Shown: positions 1 to 12,049 of the stretch, piece by piece | Layout: the number at the start of each line of letters is the position of its first letter | Numbering within the stretch: position 1 is the first letter of the stretch | Source of the DNA: Melanocharis versteri | Lineage: Eukaryota > Chordata > Aves > Passeriformes > Melanocharitidae | Direction of reading: 5' to 3' | NCBI GenBank assembly: GCA_013397845.1 | Contig: VZTG01009363.1 | Span: 1,176,352 to 1,240,351, forward strand | Length of the DNA: 64,000 nucleotides | Notes under the pieces: model-generated | Seen by the model: the letters and a program-made list of their open reading frames with translations, nothing else | The model's database searches: none | What the model was told of the DNA's origin: nothing | Program-made: the position numbers and the translations under genes

Positions 1-1100
1 TTTAATACCTGCAAGTTCTCTAGCATTCATCATTTACAGTTCCAATCCATTTCCCTGAAAAATTATTCCTAAAGTAATCGTGTGCCGTAAATCAAAACTC
101 TCCTCAGCAGACACCACAAAAGCCTAATGGCCATATCACGCAAGCAGAGTGTTGCTAACACAAGAGGGAGCAGGTCAAATAATAACAGAGAAAGCAATGC
201 CCTGCTTTCCTGCAAGTCCTATAGGTGCTTGGAAAATCCAAATTTAATGTTATATACAATGGATATTTTCTAATCTTCAAAGCATGACTGGACCAGATTT
301 AAAAGCACGAACAGAGGTGGTGAAACAAAGACAAGTGTAAAATAAAAGTTGCTTCCAAAGCAAAGTCTACAGAATGCAAACGGAGTGCCTTTGCCCTATG
401 CATGTAGTCTGGAAATAAACTGAGATGTGAGCAGCACAAGGCCTTTGCTTCCTGTTGTATTTTCAGGAAACAGAATGGTTTTATGAAAACAGAGATAGAT
501 GAAAAGTTAATAAACCTGAAAAGAGCAAAGTTTTTATACAATTCTGGTAGTAGCAAAGAAGAGAATTTTAGCAACCCACATGTCAGGAAAAAAAATCAAA
601 TTATATCCAGACACTGAAATGACAGGGTGAACACTGAGGCGCTTACGAAGCATCAGCTAGACATGGACCAGATAACAGTGATTCTCACAGTTGCATTGAG
701 AAAGAGAAAAGCTCAAAGAGAAAAGCTGGAATGCAATGAGCTAAACTTTAAATGAGGCATTGAAAAAACATTTATTCTGGGTATGTGTGGATGCAAGTCA
801 GAGGTCAAGCAAAAGCTGAAATTATACATTTTGTTGTTGTTACAAGGGACTGAGTATCCACCAAGGGAATGAAAACGTGCCATAGAAAGAGTGAGCAAAA
901 GGAAAAAAGCAAGCTATAGAAAGAGCAGGGGGCCGGGGGAGGAGCCATGGGCAGGTGAGGATACAAATTCCAGCAATGAAAAATTGGTAGTAATGTTTAT
1001 GCTTCTTTGTGAAGAGAAGCCACATAATGAAATAATGACCAAGAATCAAGACCAGAACCTGATATTACTGTTGTAAATACTGTTGAGAAAAGATAAGATA
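1..1100. other. Unique non-coding stretch, nothing recognised
   Basis: I see no repeat family, RNA gene or convincing exon here. The open frames on both strands are short and overlap each other, as expected by chance in AT-rich DNA. The right edge is arbitrary because the 5' end of the following LTR is too decayed to place exactly. Confidence 0.6.
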
Positions 1101-1638
1101 CCCAACAAAAACTCATCAGCTGTTGTTTATCCTGGGCAAAAATAAAGCATACGGCACAATGATATTTCGGTTGCTACTACATAGTGCTTACTCCAAGTTC
1201 AAGGGCTTTTCAGTTTTCCATGCACTGGCAATGAGGAGGTGCACAAGAAGGCAGGAGGGGACATAACTGGGACAGCTGACCTGAACTAGTCAAAGGGTTA
1301 TTCCATCCTATAGAACATCATGCTTGGTACATAAACTGGTGGGTTTATAACTTGGCTGGGAGACGCCAGTCGCTGCTTGGGGACAGGCTGGGGATCAATC
1401 AGCAGGTGAAATTGTATTGTGCATCACTTGTCTTTCTCGGGTTCTATTTCTCCCTCCCCTTCTCTCTCTCTCTCTTTTTGTTGTCTCCCTTTTCATTGCA
1501 ATGTGTATTGTTGTTGTTGTTGCTATATTTTATTTCAGTTACTCAACTGCTCTAACCTCACCCCATCAGGAAGGCTCAGGGGAGCTTCAGCAAGCAGCTG
1601 CCTGGTACTTAGTTGCCATCTGGGATTAAACCATGACA
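1100..1638 (+). mobile_element. Decayed ERVL-like LTR, 5' LTR of the provirus
   Basis: From about 1155 this stretch can be followed block by block against the better preserved solo LTR at 31341-31930. Shared blocks are the 'gtgcttac' segment near 1185, 'ggacagctgacc' near 1272, 'caaagggttattcc' near 1292, 'catcatgct' near 1317, a TATA-like 'tacataaac' near 1328, and the closing 'ggattaaaccatgaca' ending at 1638. A pyrimidine-rich run (about 1430-1500) and a short TTG repeat (1507-1522) lie in its 3' half and are not in the other copy, so they are local expansions or a subfamily difference. The 5' end near 1100 is a guess. An LTR would carry the proviral promoter and polyadenylation signal; I see no reason to think this one is active. 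The orientation is given by the primer-site remnant and the gag-pol order downstream. Confidence 0.75.
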
Positions 1639-1646
1639 GTCTTTTT

Positions 1647-1664
1647 TGGCACTCAGTGTGGGAC
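1647..1664 (+). other. Remnant retroviral primer binding site
   Basis: Eight bases after the LTR end, 'tggcactcagtgtgggac' begins with the TGG that starts a retroviral primer binding site, which pairs with the CCA end of a tRNA. This is where reverse transcription would have begun. It looks mutated from a more usual 'tggcgcc' start, with likely CpG loss. I cannot assign the tRNA safely. The position directly after the LTR is the main support. Confidence 0.55.
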
Positions 1665-2449
1665 CCAACACTTTGAGACAATGGCATACCCAAGTAGAAC
1701 ATGCTAGAACAAATTTGTTACGAGCATTCTTTATATTAGTTAGTCGTCACAGGTCACAATGTTGATTTATTTGTTCTCAAAGACAGTGTGCTTGTTCTTA
1801 AAGTAGCATTATGTAACGCCTTACTTGCAGCACCTTGTTGTGCTGTTTATCATCCATGAGAACTGGGCTGTGGTTATCGTGTTGTACCTTGTAACACTGG
1901 TTTATGATGGAACTGCTGATCATGGAGCTAATCTGGCATTTGTAATCAGCTTTGCCATCATCTCTGTACTTCGAGAGCCATCTACCAAAAACTATTAATA
2001 ATTATATCTTTTATATATCCTCCTTAGAAACCTAATCTATGGGGAAAATATCTCCTTCCATCTTCCCCTTCTCATCCACGCCAATTCCAATAGCTCTTGA
2101 GAATCCTGAATATCCTTAGGATGTACAAATCCACATGTTCCTATGACTTAGTCCTCTGATGGAGGTCTTGCTTTTCAAGAATACCACATAGAGGTCTGCC
2201 CCAAGGTTGGATAGCTGTAAGTGGTAAGGCATGAGGGAGAGTATAGGCAATTGCTCAGGACAGTGGGCACATCCAGTGCCTCAGAACTTCATCCCTGAAC
2301 AAATACAGAATCCAGAAAAACTAGCAAAATATTTGAAATAAGTATTCTGTCACTCTGGAGGTTCCAGAGTGACACAAATCCCTACAAGGCCCTGGGGCCT
2401 AGCCCCTGCCTACCAAGTCCTGTTCAACTATTCAGTACTCCCAAAGGGA

Positions 2450-2960
2450 AAAACAGGCCTCTGGATCTGACAACAGAATGACAGGCACTGGAGCTACTCC
2501 AACCTCTGTGACTGGTACTGTGGCTGAACTGGAGAAGCAATCCACGCTGGTGTATCTCACCCTTAGACACAAGAGGAAATGGACACAAAAGTCAGCTCAT
2601 TTAGTAAAGGAGGATGAAGAAGGCTACCACAAGAACGGAAGGAAGAGGCAGAACAAGAGGTAACCACTTGATTCGTATCCCTGAGTGAGTGTCAGGAGAT
2701 GCAAAGAGATTTCAGCCACTGTCCAGGTGAGCACATGTTCACCTGGCTGCTCTGATGCTGAGATAACAGGGCTGAGAGTTTGGAGTTAAAGGGTAGAGAA
2801 GCCAAGCAGCTGGGATGCCTTTCTAGGCAAGGGAGTATTGAAAAGCAAATTGTGAAAGGGACACAAGTCCTCAGCCTCTGTAGGTGATTTCTGTCAAGTG
2901 TGAAGGAAAACTATACCTTCAAAGAAGGTGTTACGTCACCCAGGTAAGTGGAGAGATGTA
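2450..2960 (+). pseudogene. ERVL-like gag remnant
   Basis: A short open frame from 2478 to 2663 reads MTGTGATPTSVTGTVAELEK at its start and then a basic, then acidic stretch. This resembles the start of gag in avian ERVL-type elements. After 2663 the similarity continues at DNA level to about 2960 but in changing frames, with stops, for example in 'gctctgatgctgagataa' around 2750. Gag would be the structural polyprotein of the particle. Here it is a broken relic of roughly 170 codons, far shorter than a complete gag, and its 3' part is missing. The family call rests on recognised wording of the translated fragments, not on an alignment. Confidence 0.6.
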
Positions 2961-3124
2961 TGTAAGATCGAAGTCATCAGATCCCAATGGATATGACAAA
3001 CAAAATAATACTTGTGTCTCTGCCAGCTAGTAAAAAGGAAACACAAACTTTTTTTTAGGCATTGTGGTTTTTTGGAGAATGCACATTCCAAATTACAGTC
3101 TGATTGTAAGCCCTCTCTAACAGG

Positions 3125-4672
3125 TGACCCAGAATGATTTCAAATGGAGTCATGAGCAATGACAAGCCTTTGCACAAATCAAACAGAGATAGTCTATGCA
3201 GTAGCCGCCAGGGCACTCTGGACAGGGCAAGATCAAAAAAATATGGTCTACACAGCAGCTGGGGTCCTACCTGAATGGTCCTATCTAAAGTCTCTGGCAG
3301 AAAACACCAGGGGAAAGTAAAGATTGACCCCTGGTTGTTGGAATCAGGGATAAAGAGGCACTCTGTGTTCCAACTGCAAAAGAGATACTGGCAGCTTATG
3401 AAAGAGTTTGAGCTGCTTCAGAAGTGATTGGAACTGAAGCACAGCTCCTCCTGGCACCACAGCTCCCAGTGCTGGGCTGGGTGTTCAAAGGAAGCGTCCC
3501 CTCTGCACATCGTGTAACTGTTGCTACATGGAGGGTTATGTACTGATCACACAACGAGCTTGAACAGGAACTCTTAGTCATTCAGAAATCTTGAAAGTGA
3601 TCATTCAGAATGTCACCAGAGGAAGACGTGACACATGTCTACTAATGGATCCTGCCGTATTGTAGGAAGGCATCCATAGCCATATGGAAACTTCTGAAGG
3701 AGATGGTGAATCAAGTCAGTTTGCAGAGGTCAAAGCCATGCAGCTGGCTTTAGTTATTGCTGAATGAGGAAAATGGCCAATATTTAATCTCTACACTGTC
3801 TCAGGGATGATGCCAAATGCCCTGTGAGGATGGCTGCAGCAATGGAAAGAGCAACTGGCAGCATAGAGGTAAACTCATCTGGGCTGCCACACTAGGGCAA
3901 GATACCAAAGCAGAGAACCTGATTGTGAAGGTACTTCATGTAGATGCTCATGTACCCAGGAGCTGGGCCACTGAAGAACATCAAAACCACCAGCAGGTGG
4001 ATTAGGCTGCTGGTGTTGAAGTGGTTCGAGTAGATCTGGATTGGTAACACAAGTTTGAATTATTTACAGGTTGCTGGGCTTGTTACACATTAAGGCCATC
4101 ATGGAAGAGATGGAACGTGCAGCTGGGCTCATGACCAAGAGGTGGAATTGATCATGGATCACACTATCACGTGGGTTACTCATGAAAGTGAAATATGTGA
4201 TGCAATTCAGCAAGCCAAGTGGTCAAAGCCTCTTTCGTAGAGAGGACGCTGGCTGAAATAAAAATATGGGGAGGAAATATAACCAGATTGGCCATACACC
4301 ACTCCCACAAACCCACCAAGGCCAGCTTACAATGTGCTTACAATGGTGGAAACAGCCACTGGATGGCTGGAAACGTATCCTGTGCCCAGTGCCGCTACCT
4401 GAAACAGTATCCTGGGCCTTGAAAAGCAAGTCATCCCAGAAATAATTGAGTCAGTCAACAGGAATCATTTCTAAAACAACCTCATAGACAACTGGGCTAA
4501 GAAATATGGCATTGAGTGTGTTACATTCCTTATCATGCACTAGCCTCCAGAAAAATTGAACAATACTGTCGATGGTCTGCACTGCCATTGCACTGAGAGC
4601 AATGGCTGGTGGGGCCTTCAAACATTGAGATTCACATTTAGCAAAGGCCACCTGGCCAGTCAATACTTTCAT
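3125..4672 (+). pseudogene. ERVL-like pol remnant (end of RT, RNase H, integrase)
   Basis: Translated pieces in several frames follow the order of a retroviral pol. About 3130-3600 fits the connection after reverse transcriptase. About 3640-4010 fits RNase H, with its longest open piece at 3817-4005 including LIVKVLHVDAHVPRSWATEE. About 4030-4672 fits integrase, including a zinc-finger-like HESEICDAIQQAK segment near 4184. It is disrupted throughout by stops (for example TAG at 4002-4004 and TAA at 4472-4474) and frame changes. Near 4454 a valine codon lies where the second catalytic aspartate of integrase is expected, so the core is dead independently of the stops. Protease, most of reverse transcriptase and the integrase C-terminus are absent. 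No function is likely. Confidence 0.75.
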
Positions 4673-7600
4673 TCACCCTGAAACACCATGAACTCTCAGA
4701 TCTGCGCACCTGTTCTTCCCTCTCAGGAAAGATTTTAATCGCTTATAAAAATACCTTTTGTGACTTCTCCCCTTCCATTTGAGGAAATGAAAGCTTTTCT
4801 TTTTATTTCTGCCTAATTTTGGCAGCTCATATTCCATGATCCATTAAATTTCCTTCACTGTCTTCTTTTGCAATTACTTTCCCTTGCTATGTAGACCACA
4901 AAATAATAGCTTGTTTCTGTCTAATATAATACTTTTTCCCTGGGTTACAATATCTATAGATTTTAAAACTCAGCACTATCAGACTAAACTGATCAAACTA
5001 GGTATTGTGGTTGGGTTGTTTTTGTTCTTACAAGCAAGTTATTTTCTGGTTTGTTGCTAGTGAAGAGTTTAAATTCAAAATTGTAACTCCTTTTAGGATT
5101 TTCCTCAGTCATCAAAGAAAAGTCAGGATTCCTTCACATTTTAGTCACTACAAGAAGCCAAATGGCACAGTCATTTCTGGGAGCCAGGACTTCCTTTTCT
5201 CAGAATGTGAGGTTGTAGGCTGCTGCCCATGAGCATGGAACTTTTCCCATAAAAATTATGTGTGATTCCTCCAACTCCACGGCCTTCCCACTCCGTACTT
5301 CTCCATGACATCTCTCTGATGCCTCCCATCTGCCAGAAGCTGTGTCCACCTGTCACAAAGGAGGTGCAAGCTTAGGAAATATGTTTTTTGGGGTTTTGTG
5401 TGGTTTGCTCCTCTGAGGGTTAAAATTCAGAAAACCCAAATATTGATGTCATCACCTTGGCTCCAATGCCTTTTCTTGTTTCCCATGCAAGCTTATCAGT
5501 CCAGCCTGAGACAGAGCAAGGAGCTGCAGAGAGGCCAACACGAACATAACTTAATTAGCTGCACTAAAACCACATCAAATCTGCCTTGCAGCCTTTGGCC
5601 TGAGCCCTGGAAAGCAAATAAGCAAAGAAAACAGTAAAGGATGGGACAACATTTATCCTTAAAAATAGAACCCAGGAGATTTGTCCCCACAAGAGCATCT
5701 TCCTTTAAGCTGTGCTCCTTCTTCTGCCGTTCCTCATTAGCACAGATACTAGGGGGCAGAGTCCTGCTGCTAAAAGCAAGGGCTTCTGCTCAGTGCCCTA
5801 GAGGAGCCCACCAGGTGGTAAGGCATCAAAATCAATGTTCACTCAGACATAAAAAGCAGCAGAAAGTCCTGTCCTGTCAATATATGCTGGAGGAGGCCAG
5901 GCTCCCAGAGTTTAATTCCTGAGTTTTCTCATCTGTGTTTGCTCCTGAACATCTGAGATTTTAGAGATATATGTGGAAGCACAGCACTGACATATAGAAA
6001 AAAAAACAATCAATACTGTGCTTAACCTGATTTGAAGAATATACAGCTCATTCACTTTTAGTCTCTTGGTTTATCTCGCACTGTGGGGGAAAAGTGGTAT
6101 TACATTTCAATCCAACAGCAGGTCAACAGTATAGAGAACCAAAATGTTTTCAGTCAGAGCTTTTGGAGCTAGAGTAGATGGGGCTTTACCTGCATTACAG
6201 ATAAAAAACATCTGTTTTCCCCTCCTATAAAATAGCAAGTCCAATGCCCGAAATCTAGCAATGTGTTTGTAATGTACACCTCACTACTACAAAAACCAAG
6301 AGGGAATTGAGCACCTTTATGTTATCTGTGATTTTTTTTAGTCTAACAACTAGAAAGTCTATGATTTTAACAATACTTCCAAAAAATGGAAACATCTGGA
6401 TCAACAGCAAACTTCTCTGTTACATCTGCAATACTGTTTGCTATCAATGAAGGAAGAGAGAGGTTTATAGGAAGTGTCGCATGCCAGTAATAATCTGGCT
6501 ACCATAAATACCATGTTTCTCTTGATTTTAAGCAAATTCTGGATGTGATTGCAAATTGTCAGTGCAACAACCTTGTCTCTTGGAGTACAAAGTGACTTGG
6601 ATATATTCAACAGAAATGCATGACTTAAAGTCACTGATAGAAAGCCTTGAACAAGGGATCAAACCCAGCTGTGTTACCAACCAGTAGAACAGTCCAAAAT
6701 CATGGAACGAAAAGTTTTTCCTCATAAAATAAAAATTTATTTTTACATTAGAGAGAAAATGTGGCTTGTCACTTTCTATTTTCCATTAATGTGAAATGAG
6801 ATAAAGAAGGAGTAAGCTGAGAATAAAGAAATTTCTAACTGGAGTGGAATTGAAATTTTCAAACGAAACAAATTTAAATTTATTCAAAATATTTTAAAAA
6901 ATTGAAAACTTGAAAAAATTGACAATGTATGAAACATTTTTCCTCTATGTTCCACTGAGAGAAAGAATCGTATTTGGAAAATATGCGTTAGAGGGTTGTT
7001 CCATATAGCAAAACATTCACATAAATGAATACACAAATTTTCAATAAAACAGTGGCATCAAAAGCATTTTTCACTCATCACCATTTACCGCATGATAAAC
7101 AGGTGTTACTTTAATTTGAAAGTCTGCAGAGCTAACCTCAAGTATTCAACTACATACGTACTGGAGCAAATGACACCTCAAACTTCTACAGGGGTATAAT
7201 GACTAACTGACTGATGAAAGACTGTGTCTTCTTAATGACTCCATTCCCACGAGCATGTCCAACCAATTTTCTAGGAATTTCAAAGCTAGATATTTTGTTG
7301 GTTTCTTCATTACTTTTCAAGGTCCCTGACTGCTATTGATCACTCCAGGTGCTTCCTAAGATTTCAAGGAGATGTTTTCCACAAAGTCAAAGTCGTAAAA
7401 AGCCAACAATGACAAGGATATTTGAAATTATTTAAATCCTTCCCCACTCCATCATGTCAGAAGGCAAATCTTATTTACATAGCATCCTTTGAAGGAATGC
7501 AATTATGTCATTAATCAAAAGCAAACCTTGAAGGCAAACCAGCTCTGTAAAAGATCCTTTTTTATCCTTCATATTTATAGCTCTCAAGAGAGAGCATGTT

Positions 7601-9667
7601 GCCTAGGAATACAGTGGGCTGATTAAAAATAAAGTCAAGGAGCAAGCTACCATATTGCCATGGGACTGTGACTCATTTTACCGTGTAGGACATTCCCTTT
7701 CCAATACATACCCTCACAAAGAATCTATTTTCTAGAATATTCTGTTCTCCTCCCTTTCTTTGTGCAGTAACTGCCCTTGACACACAGTAACTAATTTGAG
7801 GTCTGCCCCACTGCTGGGTTTTAGGGTATGCTTCCACTGTTAACATTGTAATTAAAGAGGTCGTGTCATAATTTTGTGACTATGTGACAAAATTCTGTCA
7901 TTTTGGGGTTTAATGCTGCTAGAAAAAAAAATACTGGACATGTTATTTTTAATATTCACATGATAGAATCTCCTCAGATCTTCATATACCTCCATCTGTT
8001 GATTATTTAGAAACAATTCTATAACAAGCGCTCCAGGTGCATAAACTTTGTTCTTGCAGGAGGACAAACAACAAAAGATAACAAAAGATTTCTCATTGGT
8101 TCTGTACAGTAAATTAAAAGCACTTTGATTATTTTGCAGGAACTGAAGGATGTGAAAGATCCACTCAAATTCATTGTTGTGGTAACTAACTTCGGTAAAG
8201 ATGTTTTACTTTTGACTTCATCATACCAGCAAAAGTAAAATATTGCTCTAAAGTTAGCACAGTCTTCAGCAATATTATTTTTATTAAATACTACAGAAGC
8301 AGCAAAAACGTTTTTAGGAAATTTACCTAGGATTGATGCACACAGTGTATGGAAATTCCAATTCTCTTCACAGATGTTCCTCACAGTTCCAGTCTTTTCA
8401 CGCTTTTTGATGGACTCATGACTATGAAGTCATATATGACTTCAATATGATTCTCAGTATGAAAATCAATAATTCAACCAATTTTTTTTTCTCATTGTAA
8501 CAGCAGTTTTCAATCTTTTTTTTTCAGTTTTGCAGCCAAAACACGGGCTCTCTGGAACAACACACAAAGAAAGCAATTACTAAAATGAAGATTGACTCTT
8601 AAAGTGAAAGTTAATTTGTTTTCAACAAACCTTTGGAAAAAATGTAAGATGAGATGCGCTGGATTTGTCTGAGTTTTGCATCGTGTTTATCATAAGTTTA
8701 CATTCTGTGGGTAGGAATTTGCTTTTTTTGGGTCCTTATAATAGCAAACAGCACAACACCACACTGGTCTACAAAATGAGGCTCATAAACAAAATAATAA
8801 TAGCAATGTGCCTACTCCGCAGAGGTCTAGCACAAAGCTGAAACAATACTTCTAAACTTCATTCCCTGGCAATGCTTCTAGGGAAAAAGGAATATCAAGG
8901 TTGCCCTAGACTAATTTTTTGTAATCCTAACATTTACTGGATGCCATTTCTTGGAGATTTAAAGAAGCATCTACAAGTAAAAGCAATTCTCTTCTTTAAT
9001 TCATGAAACCCTAAGGATAGTACACAGGTACAAAGCTGACTTGAACATGTTGTTATTGAATTTTTCCAGATTTTAGATATCTTGACAATCAAAAAACCAA
9101 CTTTGCACTTTGCATCATTTCCAAAAGAACATTAACCCATCTTTACCTGCTACCCATTACAAGCTGACTGACCGAAAAGGGTGATAACGTTCTTCTCCAT
9201 ATCGGCCTGTGATAGTTGCTTTGGCTGAACAGAGCACTCCTGTCCCCACAGCTGCAAATGCAGGGAAATGTATCTACGTGTGATCATGGTGGCAGTGATG
9301 ATGACGAAGACCAGAGTTCCCCAATAAAAACTGTCCCGATGGAAAACTTTACTTGAGCTGGGGCTCCCTGTTGAGTATGCAGCAGAAATTCAAGGAGTGT
9401 TCCAGGACCTCTGCATTGTGGGTAATTCAATTTCTCATGATATAACCATGCCAACTCAATGTAGAGTGATCATGAGACCTGACCATGTCCGAGATGGCAT
9501 GGCTGTATTATCATTTATTCAATTATGATTATTATTCAGCTGTATTATCTGGCCTCTCACACCGTTGCCACTCCCTGCTGTGCTGGCTTTCAGATGGGCA
9601 CAGCAAAATAAGACGACTGAGGGCTATTAGCCTTCTCACTCTCTTTTTAATATCAGGCTGCACTTAC
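4673..9667. other. Unique non-coding stretch
   Basis: I recognise no repeat family or RNA gene. The composition is AT-rich, especially 6720-7100. A minus-strand open frame of 121 codons (8019-8384) was examined and matches nothing I know. Whether it contains an exon is discussed under the rejected items. The other open frames are shorter and overlap on both strands. Confidence 0.5.
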
Positions 9668-9734
9668 AGATAACTGCTAGGTCTTTTCGAGTAGATATTG
9701 TGTTTTCCACTGACATAGCTGGTATTTGACAGAG
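9668..9734 (-). other. Exon-like segment, unproven
   Basis: On the minus strand this 67-base segment is preceded by a pyrimidine-rich acceptor (ggtttcaatttcaacag) and followed by a good donor (gtaagtgc). Two of its three frames are open. One of them begins with two bases that would complete a codon and ends in phase 2, which fits splicing from the segment at 10264-10365. I do not recognise the peptide (it contains SNTSYVSGKHN). A segment like this can arise by chance, so this is only a candidate. Confidence 0.18.
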
Positions 9735-10263
9735 CTGTTGAAATTGAAACCGCAGCGCTGGCATTTTGGTTTTTTTTCCGTTCTGAAGCATGTTTGTAAT
9801 ACACAGGCCATCTCTGTTAAGGTAACAGCTTGGAAATGCAATAAAATACACAATTCTTCCAGACTGTGTTTCTGTGGATTTCTGTCAGCCATGGATGTCT
9901 GTAAGTGGCATTCCAACAGGTGACAAGACCGCAGTGTCTTTCAGAAAATTGAAATTTCAAGTATGCACTTTGAACTCAGCCACTGTGAGACAGCTGCTGC
10001 TAAAGAAAGATGCTGTGCTTAGGCTTGACTATTGTGAGAGCATTTTCACCATCCAGTTTCCTCTTGCAGTGATATTTCACTAGTTCATTTCCATATCATT
10101 CAAAGTAGTGTGTAGTTGCACAGCACTATCATATCCTTCAGGCATCCTAGAGTCACACCTCACTCTGTGTGGAAGTCAAATCACTGTGAGAAACCAGGCT
10201 TATAATGTACTGAAACTTCCGAGATTCTAAACAATGTTCAGATACTCTTCTAGAAATACTTAC

Positions 10264-10365
10264 CTGTGACAGCAATGCTTTGCTTTGGGCTGGGGTTAAA
10301 CAGACATAACTGTGGTCTCTGTTTCTCAGATAGTGCCATCAGCCAAGGTACCCAACATTCACATC
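10264..10365 (-). other. Exon-like segment, unproven
   Basis: On the minus strand this 102-base segment ends at a perfect donor context, CACAG followed by gtaagtatt. One frame is open throughout and contains FNPSPKQSIAVT near its end, finishing in phase 1. The acceptor (gttagctcag) has a poor pyrimidine tract, which is the main weakness. The peptide is not recognised. If real, it would join in frame to 9668-9734. Confidence 0.15.
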
Positions 10366-10498
10366 CTGAGCTAACACTGCAAGTTCCTGTAAGATGACCT
10401 TGTGGTTGAGAGGAATTTCTAAATACAGTTTTAGCAGACCTTCATTTCTCATGTAAAACTTATTAATCATCTTTATATGTGAACAGAATCCTGTTAAT

Positions 10499-10526
10499 TT
10501 TTGTTTGTTTGTTCGTTTGTTTGTTC
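10499..10526. repeat. (TTTG)n simple repeat
   Basis: Six or so TTTG units, with one interrupted by 'ttcg', are directly visible. Confidence 0.9.
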
Positions 10527-10780
10527 TCATCTTGTTTTGACAGAGATGTTGACAATCGCTTAACAAAAATTCCTTGGGCGCTGTTCAAGGCCATACTAGG
10601 TGAAACACCAGCAGGGGTGATCTCCTTATTTTATCAATGCACCAGTTCTTCTGTGGGGAAGTTTTGCATGTTGGATAAGACTGCCTGTATGCCATATGCA
10701 TCTTTCATGTTGAAATTCAGACACAGTTCTTTTAATTCTAATCTCTGTTGACTCTATTTTACCTTCTTTTGGCGTTGCAG

Positions 10781-10983
10781 GAACCTAAAGTTATGTTCTC
10801 CTTTCCTCAGACCTTTCATTTTTCATTTGCTCAGAAGTTGCAATATCCAAGCTCAGAACTGGCCACCAGGAACAGCAGACCAAAACCTCCGGATTTTTCA
10901 TTCTTTAGTCTGACACAGGGAAGAAATGAAAGTGGGAGAGTTCTGATAAGTACAGTCACTTTGTCTTCAAAGGATGCTTCCTG
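10781..10983 (+). other. Exon-like segment with open frame, unproven
   Basis: A 203-base stretch lies between an acceptor (ttctttt ggcgttgcag, ending at 10780) and a donor (gtaagca, starting at 10984). One frame is open across the whole stretch, 67 codons plus two bases. The peptide starts EPKVMFSFPQTF and contains RNSRPKPPDFSFFSL. It has no domain or motif I recognise. The open length without a stop in AT-rich sequence is modestly unusual. It lies on the opposite strand from the other exon-like segments nearby, so at most one of these interpretations would fit a single gene. Confidence 0.2.
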
Positions 10984-12049
10984 GTAAGCAGTGCTGTATC
11001 TAGGCGAAGGGAAGTGGGTTGTGGGAAGACATTGATAGCCTGCATTGAAATGTAGCCGGAGAAAATAATCTTCCTTGTTAGCAGACTGCCAATGTTTGCA
11101 CGGCTGAGCTGCGCGAAAGATACTTCACCTGCAGGTCTCACGCATCAAGGAACAGAGAGAGCATATGTAGTGCAAGACAATTGTGTTCAGCTCTAGTGCG
11201 TTGGAAGCACATTTATCAGGAATACTTGCCTGTTTGACAAGAGGAACGCTTCAGTGAATAAAACACCAGCCGAAACAAAGCCAGGTTAGAAACATAAAGT
11301 AAAAATCTCATTAGTGAGGTGTTTAAGGAATGAACAATGACTATGGCTGAAACTAGCGATGCCCTTCTGGCCCAATGAGAAATGCACACACGATGCTAGA
11401 TTATTTTTGCATGAGTTCCTACAACCAGCTTAAAATATTTCTTCAAAAAGGCAAAGTACTATGTGAATCAACATATAGTTACATTGCTGAGTGAGGGAAA
11501 GACTAAATAGTTCTGTAAAAAAAAGAGAAAAAAAGTCAAGTAAAATAAGCCCCATTGCCTTAACTACTATTGTTACACATCGTATGATAATTTCTTATGT
11601 TTCATTCTGAAAATAATTTTGAATAATACTGTACCCCTTGCAAGAAATCTGTTATGAAAACACATTCATTTTGAGAACTGAACTTGTATTTTTGTCAAAA
11701 AATAATTGCAGTGACAGGTTTGTGAAAGAAGGCTATATTCCTGACGTGCACATTGACATGCTTTCACCTAAAAGTTGCAGGACCTGCTGTTCTTTAGTTG
11801 GCTACAACTGATTTGGAGACATCTGTATTACCTCGTTTGTGCTTTCACATGAGATCTGCACGAGCCTTCCTTGTATATTGTACCCACTAGCTTTGGTTAC
11901 CCTGGTTGTTGGGAGACTTTTAAGAGAAAGTTAGCTCATCCTCCAAAATCTGTGGGCCTGAGTGGAAAGAGCAGCTAAGGAGGGTGATGTAGGTTCAGAT
12001 ATTTGCTCCCAGGACTCTTTCTGCACTCTCGTGGAAGGAATCATTAGTA
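10984..12049. other. Unique non-coding stretch
   Basis: No repeat, RNA gene or coding signal was recognised before the CR1 piece that follows. Confidence 0.55.

Larger units (their letters stand above)
1639..4672 (+). mobile_element. Decayed ERVL-like endogenous retrovirus interior
   Basis: This is the internal region of an ancient provirus: leader (1639 to about 2450), gag remnant (about 2450-2960), then a jump into the end of reverse transcriptase, RNase H and integrase (about 3125-4672). The order and orientation match a class III (ERVL-type) element of birds. Protease and most of reverse transcriptase are missing, because only about 160 bases separate the gag-like and pol-like parts. All reading frames are broken by stops and frameshifts, so no protein can be made. 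No 3' LTR, polypurine tract or env was seen after 4672. The element therefore appears 3'-truncated, or its 3' LTR was removed or replaced. Subfamily and exact breakpoints would need alignment. Confidence 0.8.

Noticed and set aside
8019..8384. Minus-strand open frame of 121 codons
   Set aside because: It contains no recognisable motif. The AT-rich composition gives many phenylalanine, isoleucine and lysine codons. A possible donor (gtaaat) lies inside it, but no convincing acceptor was found.
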